Shown here one piece after another: positions 19,388 through 29,436 of a DNA stretch of 64,000 nucleotides (within the stretch, counting starts at the first letter, position 1; each line of letters opens with the position of its first letter). The DNA comes from Leishmania martiniquensis (taxonomy: Eukaryota; Euglenozoa; Kinetoplastea; Trypanosomatida; Trypanosomatidae). Both the position numbers and the translations under genes were made by a program. The stretch lies in assembly GCF_017916325.1 (NCBI RefSeq), contig NC_090144.1:10001-74000 (forward strand). The letters are read 5' to 3'. The notes under the pieces were generated by a model. That model did not search any database. It worked only from the letters and a program-made list of their open reading frames with translations, and was not told where the DNA came from.

Positions 19388-20859
19388 TGAGAAGTAGCTG
19401 CGAGCATGGTCTTTTTTTCCTTCGCTTGAAGGCATGGCGCGCTAATGGTACAGTTGCCGGCCGATGGCTTTCGTGTGCATGCCGGCGTGCTCTTCAGTTG
19501 CTTCTCATCACCCTGTTCACTTTGGTTCACGTTGTTGAAACTGCAATCGCAGCAGACGTTTAAATCGGACCCTTTCCCCCTTTCGAGTCCGCAGTGAAGG
19601 TAGAGGAGAGGTCGATCACTATAAAGAGGGAAGAACGAAAAGCAACTCAGAAGAGGATTCATGCGCAGTCACGTGTACTCGTTGACACCCGCTCATCTGG
19701 AAGCGGAGGTCGAGGCATCCTGCTGAGAATCCCCGCTGTGCTGAAGGTAGCCGCGGATACAGGAAGGAGGTCCCGCAGTAGCCTCTTGCCCAGCCTTGGG
19801 AGCGGCTGCGAACGCGTCTGAGACGGTGCTGCTCTTTGCTTCTGTGCCACCGCAGCCCTAACCCTACCGCAGAGGGCTTTCTATCGCGCCCCCTTGCACC
19901 CACAGCCCTCTCTCTCTCTGCAGGTCCGGGCGACCTGATGAGGTCTGCAGGAATTTGGGGAAGTTGAGGTTCCTGCAGAGGGACAGACAAGGCTAACTTG
20001 GCGTCTCTACTTGTTGCCTCTCTTTACCCCGCTGTACTCTTCGCTATGTGCCGCTTTCCTTGCCTTTTCTCCTCTGTGGTGGAATGGCATCGCGAAAAAC
20101 ACTGTTACGTATCGCAACACGCCCAACGCACATCATTACCCTGCGGCTCCCTTTTGCGCAATCGATCGAACCGCTTGTGTCCGATGCGTATTGCTCCTTG
20201 TTGATCTCTTCCCCTTTCTACGTTCCCTTCGTCGGTGTCTAGCTCACATTCGCGTACGTGTCCCCCTCGGTCCTTTTTCTCCTCACACGCCCTCTTCCCC
20301 CCCCCGCTCTTGGCCTCTCCTTGTCTGTCTATGTCTGCGTGCAGATACGCTTTTGTCCTTCCTCCTCCCAATCTCTATCTGTGCACCTCAAAGTCTTTTT
20401 CTTCTTTGCTCTTTCCCTATAGGTCGCATGTAATAGTTCTTAGCCCTCACTAGCCCATCCACGCCTCTTTTCCTTTCCGTCTGTCTGCCCGCGCGTGTGC
20501 GAGCGAGTACGTGTGCGTGTTTGTGCTTTTTTTCGATGCGCCCTTTTCATCTATTTGCCTCTGCCTAAATTGTGTGTCGTTCCTTTCTTGTGTTGCTTGT
20601 CACGCACTGAATTCTCTCTCCTCACTCGTTTAGTGTGTCTCCTCCACACCACGGAATCCATATCAGCTGACTTCCTCTCTGTGCGCTTAGATCTCTGCTC
20701 CCTCGCCACGTTTATTTTTCGCTTGCCTTTTCTCATACACATTTAAACCCCTCTCTCTATATATATACCTTTCTGTTTTTCTTTGCCCTAGCTTCACCCC
20801 TCTATCTTCTCCCCTGTGGTACCCACGCACACGACACGACACCTGACTTGGATACTCCA
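19388..20859. other. Long intergenic region
   Basis: No gene recognised in 1.5 kb. A telomere-like CCCTAACCCTAC lies at 19856-19867. From about 20000 the + strand becomes strongly pyrimidine-rich up to the next gene. An AT run (TATATATATA) lies at 20757-20767, just before the acceptor tract. Confidence 0.5.
20766..20791 (+). promoter_or_regulatory. Polypyrimidine tract and trans-splice acceptor
   Basis: A T/C run ending CCCTAG, with AG at 20790-20791. It gives a 5' UTR of about 68 bases for the second RRM gene. Confidence 0.6.
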
Positions 20860-21597
20860 ATGATGCACCCGCAGTCTGTCGCGCAGTCTCTCAATGAGGA
20901 CACATTAAAGCAGAGCCGAAACGTGTACGTTGCTAGCCTGCCGCTCAACTTTGATGATCAACAACTGCAGGACCTCTTTTCCCCCTACGGGCGTATTGTG
21001 TCCGCACGTATTATGCGCGCCAAGAAGTCACATGCGTCGAAGGGATATGGCTTTGTCATGTTCCGTGAGGTTAGCAGCGCCGAAAAGGCGATCGAGGGGT
21101 TGCACGGTCGCGTCGTCGGTGGCTCGCGAATTCAAGTGCGGCGCGCTAACGCAGATGCGTCTATGACATTCAGTAAAGTACTGCACACCCCCTTGGCCCC
21201 GCGCAGCACGCCGTCCACGCAGAGTAATAGAACCGCGTCTGTTGTGCAGTACACAGTACCTCCTGCAACTACTCAGCAGATCATGTATTCGACATCTCTT
21301 CCACAGGCCACTGCCAGCCTGTACGGAGCACAGTCGTCAGCGTCTCCGTATGCGATCGTGGCGCCAAGCACCTACCAAAGCCAGAATCCAACTCCAATAT
21401 CGATCAATCACAGTTATGGCGCCATAATGAACTCTCACATGCTCCAGGCGCAGAGCGGTGGCGTCGGCACCCACTACTTTTCACATGTGCAGCCGCATCA
21501 GGTGCCTGCGCAGACTGTACAGCAACAGCAGCCTTTTTACGTGGTGCTACTCCCGAACGGGCAGCACATTGTCCAACCTAACCAGTTTGCTATGTAG
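20860..21597 (+). CDS. Single-RRM RNA-binding protein (paralogue 2 of 3)
   Basis: A 245-residue protein. One RRM at about 20-95: RNP2 VYVASL, LFSPYG turn, RNP1 KGYGFVMF, and RIQVRRANADAS at the end. The rest is a low-complexity Gln/Ser/Thr/Tyr/Pro-rich region with repeated SP, SQ and YGA motifs, ending in QQQQPFYVVLLPNGQ. That tail parallels the VYVMYVP and DVMYMVLAS ends of the other two paralogues, so similarity extends beyond the RRM. Q/S/Y-rich tails of this kind often promote granule association (inferred). Two adjacent ATGs (20860, 20863) are present; the in-frame TTG at 20848 is ignored. The next convincing gene downstream is about 11 kb away, so the 3' UTR could be very long. Confidence 0.92.
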   Translation: MMHPQSVAQSLNEDTLKQSRNVYVASLPLNFDDQQLQDLFSPYGRIVSARIMRAKKSHASKGYGFVMFREVSSAEKAIEGLHGRVVGGSRIQVRRANADASMTFSKVLHTPLAPRSTPSTQSNRTASVVQYTVPPATTQQIMYSTSLPQATASLYGAQSSASPYAIVAPSTYQSQNPTPISINHSYGAIMNSHMLQAQSGGVGTHYFSHVQPHQVPAQTVQQQQPFYVVLLPNGQHIVQPNQFAM

Positions 21598-22789
21598 TTG
21601 TGCTGGAGCGCAGTCCGCAAGGGTGAGAGCAAAGGAGGGCGATCCTCTCGCGCCCCGTGTCGCCGGAGAGGGGGATTGGGAGGCGATGAATCATCACTCA
21701 TTGCTGCGAGCCTTCAAGTAATGACATGAACTCGTTGCACGCAAACATGCACAGGGGCTGAATGTGTCGCGTTAATCTTCCCACCAGTTCTTTTCGGGGC
21801 TCAGGTGTATGCCTACGCTCAATGGTTCACCGCCTCTTGCTTGGACCCCCTTCGCAACCGTTGCATCTCTGAATACGCTTCCGCTTTTATTTTTCTTTTT
21901 GGTGTTGTGTCTGTGTTCTTAGTCGCACGTTCGGGTGTGTCTATATGGGAGGGGCATCTCTATACACTGGGTCCCGTGCGTGTTCGTTTTTTTTTTCATT
22001 TTCTCTCAGAGCAAGAAAGGATACACTGAGAGACGCGCATGCCACGCCCAAGAGCAAGAGAGGGGGGCGCGAATGTGCTTTTTAAAACCCTTGAGTCGTG
22101 TTGCACTGGAGGTATTTTAATCCTTGCAGCTGCTTCAAAGCACGCACCCGTGGCATGACATGTGTGCGTGCGTGTGTCTGTGCAGGAAGTTTGCTGCTTT
22201 TTTTTTGCGCAATCAGCTACTCATTGTTCTGTCTTTTTTTCCTCGTTTTTAAGCAATGGGAAATAACCGTAGAGCACACACCTACGCACACAGAGGGCTG
22301 CACATCTATGTACACAAAGAACAGCAGCAGCCACGACCATGACGTTTGCTGTCACCTGTGAGAGGTTGAAAGGAAGCAGTCTAAGGAAGCGACAAATGCG
22401 GACGCCCTTTTGCGCTTGCTTTCCTTTGGTACCCTTGTTTTCATATCTTTTGTTGTTACTGTTGGAGGGAGGATTTCAGAAGTCTCGACGCTCCCCCTCC
22501 TGTGCTCTACTCAGCTCATCAGAGACCAAAAGAGTGCACGTACTTCATCCTTGCACCCTCTACCCTTCACCATCATCCCTTTTCCTTCTCTGGGGTTTCT
22601 TTCTGTGAACAAAGATTTATGTGCTTACGTTGAGCGCGCTTGTTTTTCGGGTGGAAAGAAGACGGGGAAATTCTCACAAGCTCACGGAAAAGTGAGTGGC
22701 TATACTGATACTCGCTCAGATCTCTCTCTCTCCTGTGACTGATTCTCTACTACTTGTAGATGTGTGGTGAATAGCGTGCTTGAGAGTGA

Positions 22790-22960
22790 GAAGACGAGGG
22801 ATGAACCAACTCGCGTCTTCAAAATAAAAAAAACAGCATGTGACTTATGCTTCCCAGTAGTCGAAAAGAAAATGAAGTAAACACACGTGAAAATGTAAAC
22901 CTCTTGAAACAGAAGAAGGAAAGAAACCTTAAAACGAGAATAACGAAAAAAAAGGTGCGC
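22790..22960. other. Purine-rich (A-rich) island
   Basis: A run of A-rich + strand sequence with several A tracts of 6-9 bases interrupts the surrounding pyrimidine-rich DNA. No coding frame of interest on either strand. Confidence 0.5.
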
Positions 22961-23119
22961 ATCTTTAATAGCCCCTTCCTTAAATCTTGCGATAGTGAAG
23001 TGCATCGTTGTTGGTTTTGGTGGCTGCTCATCTGCGCCTCTTTGAGTTTCCTTTCACCCCTCCCCTCCGTGTCTCTTTTTTTTCTGTTGCTCAAATATTA
23101 GTTCGCTCTTGTTCTTTGC

Positions 23120-23730
23120 GTATTCTATTTTGATTTTGCTTTCAGCTCCAGTTACGGCCGTTGAGGAGTGCTGCCCCTCCTCCCCCCGTTCCGTGCTTTC
23201 CCTCCCACTGTTGCCTCGGATTCTCTCACGTTTCGCACGTCTGCCCTTTTACGCTGATGACGTGGTAAGCCTCAGTTTGCGGTATCTCCGATCGGAAGCT
23301 CACCTTATGAGGAAGCCAGGAAGGGCCCCTCTGTCCTTGCCAAATGCCGAAAGATCTCTGCTCGCGACAGGGCCAAGTCCGTACGACGTAGGGAAGTCAG
23401 AGCGACTCATCGCTATGGATGTCGGCGGCCAGGCTGTGGATCATGAGGTGCCGAAGACAGCTGCGGTGGGGCACATGTCTTGACCATCTGCACAAGAGCC
23501 AATGCGTCACTGCAGCTCACGCGTTTTAACCGGCCCCCGCACTACCTGGTAATGGGGAGAGAGGCTGAGCAACCCCGAAAGGGAGCGGGGTACACTATGT
23601 GGCGACTAGCATGAATGTTGCGGTGTTGGGGTGTCTTCCGAGGCGATGGGTGGGTGTCTTGGGGAGGAAGGGTCGCGTGTAGGCGGGCTACATCACGGCA
23701 CTACTGTCATGCCTGTCCACTGCTGCTTTG
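23120..23730. mobile_element. GC-rich island, SIDER-like retroposon relic (candidate)
   Basis: About 600 bases markedly more GC-rich and less pyrimidine-skewed than either flank, with no coding frame starting from ATG. Short degenerate retroposons (SIDER1/SIDER2, typically ~0.5-0.6 kb) are abundant in Leishmania 3' UTRs and have this size and composition. The assignment comes from size, position and overall look; no target-site duplication or A-tail was identified. It could alternatively be a structured UTR element. Confidence 0.35.
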
Positions 23731-24061
23731 CACTACAAGGCGATGGGCTCTTCGACAGGCTGGGCTAGAAGGGAGTGGAGTTCATCTTTGAGGACGAAGT
23801 GAATACGGCGGGGAAAGAAGTTTCCTCTTACGAACCAGTTTGTCCCCGATGAAAGGTTGTGGCGAGGGCGACGGCGCCTCCTACTGATTCGCGCGGTTGC
23901 GTGCATGTGTATAAGGCATCTGGGTTCTCCTGCAAGACCTCGCATTCGCAAGCGTTTTTGCTTTTCCCGGCCATGCCCCCTCCTCTCAGATGCTGAAGCG
24001 TCTCGAGAACTGAAAGGGAAAGCCATCATATCCCCTGCAAGACGTCGGACAGAAAAAGCAA

Positions 24062-24220
24062 ATGAGCGAAGGGCAGTGCAGCCAATGTCGTAAGAAGGTG
24101 GACATGTCTGTCAATTCTCACTCCTTTGCGCCTCTACTCGCCCTCTCAGATGTGGGTGCTCTGGTGTTTTACTCCCTCATCTTTGCCGCCGTCTTTTCTT
24201 CCTGTGTTCTTTCTCTGTGA
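24062..24220 (+). CDS. Possible 52-residue small protein (weak)
   Basis: ATG 24062 opens a 52-codon frame with an N-terminal C-x2-C (SEGQCSQCRKKVD) and a hydrophobic C-terminal segment (ALVFYSLIFAAVFSSCVL). It has no known family and lies deep inside a long untranslated region. The hydrophobic part may simply reflect T/C-rich DNA. Recorded only because the N-terminal part is not of the shadow type. Confidence 0.12.
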   Translation: MSEGQCSQCRKKVDMSVNSHSFAPLLALSDVGALVFYSLIFAAVFSSCVLSL

Positions 24221-27129
24221 GGATCTTCGCTTCTGTCTCTTCTTTTCCTCTCTTTAAAGCGACGCCCCTTCTCATGTCATGAGATGAGCTTCACTAAAAG
24301 GAAAAGTCGACCCGTGAGGGCGTCTCAGGTCAGCTCAAAGCGTGGGAGGGGAGGGGAGGAGGGAGGAGAGGAAAAGCCTGACGGAAGACGAGGGAGTGTT
24401 TGATGCAAGGCAGGGGAGAAGAGCGCGACAAACGCTTCCTGCTTTCTAGTTCCCCGCCCCCCTCCTCCTCAACAAGTACGCATTCCTGTGTGAAGCACCT
24501 CAATGGCTACCCTTCACCGCATGCAATAAGCGCCGGTGCAATGCTATAGCTCGTTTCAGGACTTTTGTAAGCTTTCCTACCGCAGTCGTTTGCACGATGC
24601 AATGCGAGCTGGCAGTTGCTCTTTTTTGTTTTTGGAGCTCCTCTACTTCTCAGCACTGTCTCCTTCCCTTTTTTTTCCGCACTGACTCTCTATTTTAACT
24701 TTGTAGCGCGAGAAGCACACGGAAAGCAGAGAGGCAGATTGTCCCCCCCTCTCGTATTTCTGCTCGTATGCTCCACTTCAAAACGGCAAACCGATGTCTT
24801 TCAGAGCAGATAGAACACCCATGCATTGTGATCCATTTTTCTTTACTTGTACGTATGTTTGTGCGTCTTTTTTCTCTTTGGTGCTCGTTTCTCGCGCAGG
24901 CGGTATTTTTTTTGTTTCGTTTTGTGGCCCACCCCTCTGTCTCTCAAGCTGGTTCTCGTCTCTGTGCTTCTTTTTGTCCTTTTTTTTCGCCTATGCGTGT
25001 GCTTCCTTCCCCCTCTCTTTGTGCCTTGCTTCTCTGATTTGCTGCGCTCGCTGGCTGTTGAATTTCATCCTCGATTCCTTTTTGCTCGCTTTTAAGGAAG
25101 AGGCCCTCAACTCTTCTTTGTTGGTCTTCTTGCATATTTTTGTGCTTCATCTCATATTATTTTGTTTCATACGTGAATCCGCCATATTTAACTCTGTCCC
25201 TTCTCCCCCACTTCTCTTCCTCTCGCAGCTCTCGCTTGGTGTTTTTTTCCCTTCCCTTTTCTGTCTCTCGTGCTGTATGTGGGCTGCAGTCGTTTCCTTT
25301 GTGTTTCCTTCGTGCTTATCAGGTTCATCATCCTACCATGGAGATGAGTGCGCTATTGTGCGTGCTTTCTCTTGCTCACTTGCTTTCTCCCACTCAGCTT
25401 GTATATGTGCATCCGTGATGTGCTGATTTTGTGTTGTGAATATCTTTTTCTTTTTTTCTTTTGTCCTCTTGGCTTAACATCCTCTCTCTTTGCCGAGCCC
25501 TCCCCCTCCCTCCCCCGCGAGCCGCAAGCAGTAAAAGACTAAAGCAACGCAGGGATGCTTTCGAGCCCAGCATCGAGTCATGATTTGGAGCCATGCGACA
25601 TCCTCAAAGCGAGGAAAGAGAGAATGCCGTGTGGCGGAGATGAAGAAGAGAGGGGAGGGATCATACGCACAGCTCGACCAAGGACACTGTCGAACGCTCT
25701 ATCTGTATCCAGAAGATTGTATACGCGCCTGGCGTGATGTCAGGAATCGACTGCAGGCATCACGTACTATGACACGCAGGCGTATGCGTCTTTGAAGCCA
25801 CGCTTGTTCTTCTCTTACTTTCATCGCTCAAACCTCTCTGGATTACTTGCTCCGCACGTGGCCTGCCTTGTCGGTCGAGCCCCGTTTAGGCTACTCTTAT
25901 TATCAGCGCCCACATTGCCTTTTTTCTTTCACTAGGAAGGGATGGGCATTAGAGTCACAGAAGCAGTTGCGTGAGGTGGAAGCGTTCTTGCCTTACGCCT
26001 CTTTCTCCCTCGCCTTCTTCGTTCGTGTCTGTGTCCTGGGAGCTTCACTTGAATGGTGGGTGTCGGCGCAACGTGCGCAGAAGGTGGCAAAGCGCCTTCT
26101 GTACTTCTGTCTGCACCCCTTTACCCCACCCCCTCCTTTCCGTCCCTCTTCTTTCGGCGAAGCGCCCAGCTCTTACATAAACAAATGGATCTTCAGAGAT
26201 TGCCGATATAGTGACGAATGAAAGCTGGTGATGCCAAGGGGTGGAGCAAGAGAGCTCTGCATTCACACACTGACGCATACCCGCCTGCATACTCGATCGG
26301 TAGACCCACTTGCACCTTTCCTCTTTGTTCTCCGCGTGCCTTTCTCTCAGTACCCGACTGCTGTCGCTCTTCTCTTGTGTATGGGCGGCGAATTCGCGCG
26401 GGCTACACGTTTCTTCGACTCGGCCGCCATTTTCTCCGCCTTGGAGTGGCAGGTGGTAACGTATATCCGATATCTGCAACACTCATTTACGCACGCAAAC
26501 ACCTCCTCGCCTTCGCCTTTTCCTTTCTCTTTCTTTGCCTTTTGCCTTTCCCTATCCTCATCCTTGCTGACCAAGGAGACACGTCCATGTACCCACCATC
26601 ACCACCACCATCTCTCTCTTTCTCTTTGTTCACCCGCTTTCTTCGATGACGGCGTCGCTTTTCGTTGGCTTCTTCGTGTAGGTTTTGTCTTCGCGCAGCG
26701 GCGTTCGGCTGACGCGATTAATGTGAATCAAGTTGTTGCTGTCCCTCACGTGTATCTATAATGGTCAGCCTTTTTGACTTCTCCGTCCTCCATTTTCTTC
26801 ATATGTATTTATGTTATTTCTCGTGGCGTATTCACCTCTTGTTTTCATCTGTTGACTTTGTTCTCGTTTCTGTCTTCGCCTTCTCTATCCGCGTTCTTTT
26901 GCGGTCCTTACGGCATCGCTGTTTCTATTCAAAGGAAGCGGCGCGCTCTTTCTCCTTCGCACACTGCACAATGGGATAGGTGACGGCGACAGGGGAGAGA
27001 GGGGACGTGTCCTCTCCTGTTGTGTGTTTGTGTGCAGTTTTCGGTTTTATCTACGCTCCATTCAATTGGTTCCAGCCGCGATTGCCTCGATCTTTGTTTC
27101 TTTCGGAAAGGGAAGGGTCAAGGAGACGA

Positions 27130-27240
27130 CACTAACCGGCAACGGTATGACGGGTAACCGCGAGCCTGAATCGAACCTGCTCAGACGCCACCACCGCACC
27201 TCTACATGTGCCCAGACCTTTTGCACGGAAAAGAGAAATC
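27130..27240. other. Compositionally distinct island with T-arm-like motif
   Basis: A balanced-composition stretch stands out from pyrimidine-rich flanks. Its minus strand contains GGTTCGATTC, similar to a tRNA T-loop, but the flanking bases do not form a proper T stem and no acceptor or D arm is found. It may be a fragment of a dispersed repeat. Confidence 0.25.
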
Positions 27241-28198
27241 TTGGTATTGTTAAAGTCGCGTTCGATCAGGACAGTGCTTGCGCCGCGATATGTGCTTCTG
27301 TGAGACGTCACCCGTTTTCTCCTCCTCCTCCTTTCGCTCCTTTTTTTCTCTCTCTTGCCATGTTCTCATTCGTTCATAGACGGATAGGAAAATAAAGAAA
27401 AAGCCACAGCATCTATAGTGTGTGTATACAAGTGCCCTTGTGTGCTAGCTTGCCCGTGGCTGGAAAAAAAAATAACCCTCATGCGCAGCGTTCACAACGT
27501 ATATTGGTACTGCCACTCACTTTTCTCGCCTCTCTCTCCTTTTTGCTCTCTTTGTCTCCGTTTCGAGAATTTCATGGCTTTCTCCTCTGTTTCTCGTTTG
27601 CTGTTGTTTGTTTTTTATTGGTTCCGAGCGTGCATTAAGTGCTTCCGATGCGCGCCGTCTCTTCCTTTGATGTGAAGCCATGCACAGCATCACCCGGCCA
27701 TCTTTCTTTTCGTCACTCCGTAAAACCACTTCGAAGTTTGCATTACTAAGGCGCGCGTACAGATCCCTTTCTTCAGCTGTCTCGCTTTGAAAATTTCAGT
27801 TAGCACATCGAGGTGTTTTTCATAGGTCGTAGTCTGTTCGTGTCTGTCTTATCGCGTCACTCGAGCCGTGCTCTCTTTCTCGATGGCTGTATGCTTTGGT
27901 TTTCTTTCGGGCTCACTCAATGCCCTCCCCCCTCCTCTTCTCCTTTCTTGATCTCGTTTTGCCGTTTTTCTCTCATTGTCCCCGTGTGCGTGTATCGACT
28001 CAAAGCATAGGAACGTGATGAGATGCACACGCACGCGTGTTTGTGCGCGTGTGCGTGTGAACTCCAGTGAATCGTATCCGAGATGCACTCCGCGTTGTGA
28101 GTGCAGCCAGAAGCACTGCCAACTGGCGAGGGAACGGGTGACGTCAGCCTTTGTTGCTATCATTATCGGCTATGAGTAGCACGGTTGTGTCTGCGCAA

Positions 28199-28216
28199 AT
28201 ATATATATATATATAT
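28199..28216. repeat. (AT)n microsatellite
   Basis: An 18-base AT dinucleotide run in the large gene-free region. Confidence 0.9.
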
Positions 28217-29400
28217 GCATACTCTTGCCCCCGCACTGAACGCCAAGACAGATGCGCACCAATTTGACTACTCCCTCTTCATACACAGAGGCAGGGGAAC
28301 CCATCAGTGCCCTTTTTTTCTTTCTAGTGCACGATGCCTTTTGCCCTTCCTTCCCCCTAAGCGCCGGATCTTTTGCCCGTTAGTGCTTCTATATCTGTCC
28401 TATGCTCTCTGCTTCTCAATTGGTTGTATATTTCTTGCTCCTTTCCCGTTCACATCATCACTATGCATCTATCTGCATGCATTTGTGATTTAGCTTTCAG
28501 CTTTGCAAACCGCCTTGTAAGCAGATGCTCGCGGAGAGACGCCACCACCGCCGCCTTCTGAGAGCAAGCCTCGCTCTCTGGTTGGTGTTGGACGAGGGAA
28601 AGTGCATTTCCGGTAGTCTTTTACGTGTACGCTGGTCCCCAGGCAACAGCAAAAAAGTGAAAAGAGATAAATAGTGCAATTATAATTCACGAAAGAAGTG
28701 TGCAAGTCGTCAAGTAGCCACGCCAGCAGTGGGTAGGCTACAGAAATGGTGGGGATGCTGAGAGCTTTTGACGCAGTCTCTCGAAGAGAGGCGCTTCACA
28801 GTTCCAGCGCATGTGCTCAGTGCCTGTTTTTGTTCCATTTTCTTTCACACAGATTACGGTTGTCTTTCTGCTTTTGTTTTGCTTGCAGATCTCATTGTGA
28901 CGGTTTCAATTTTCGCCTTCATTTCTCTCTTTCGCTCTTCGGTTTATTTTTCAAGGTGTTTTTTTTATGCGTTTCGTTGTGTAAATGAGAGAGGGCAGTC
29001 TTCAAGTAGTGAGATGGATTTGGTTTTCTTTGTAGCGGTAGTGGTGGCTGCGTGCGTCTGTCTGTGCGTACGTGAACGCAGAGAAAGGGCGCTGGCGGGT
29101 AGGCGCGCGTCACTTTTTAGTGTGCGCCTTCTCGGTGTACCGGCATCCACACCCCATTGATCCGCCTAAGAAAGCGCACCTGCAGTTGAGTCCTCCACCG
29201 TGGAGGAATAGGGGCACAATGGCTGATCACTGCTCTAGCGGTTGTCGTTGTTCTCTCGTTTTCGATTCTCTTTCCTTGGATGAGCGTGTGCCTGCCGGTG
29301 GCTGCACAGGAATACAGATATCCAGGCGCGGCTTTTCTCCATCTCCCGTACAGTACGTTGTCGCAGGCTCTGTGTTCTCGGTGTGCTCTCCCACCTTCCG

Positions 29401-29436
29401 TCTCTCTCTCCCTCCCTCCCTCCCTCCTTCCCTCTC
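29401..29436. repeat. (CT)n/(CTCC)n microsatellite
   Basis: CT repeats grade into five CTCC-type tetranucleotides. It could serve as a splicing polypyrimidine tract; no good downstream start codon follows. Confidence 0.85.

Noticed and set aside
26584..26612. His-rich coding stretch (translated CAC/CAT run)
   Set aside because: A short CCA/CAC microsatellite in a gene-free region, not a metal-binding protein.
27130..27240. Possible tRNA on the minus strand (GGTTCGATTC)
   Set aside because: T stem bases do not pair and no D arm, anticodon arm or acceptor stem could be found at proper distances.
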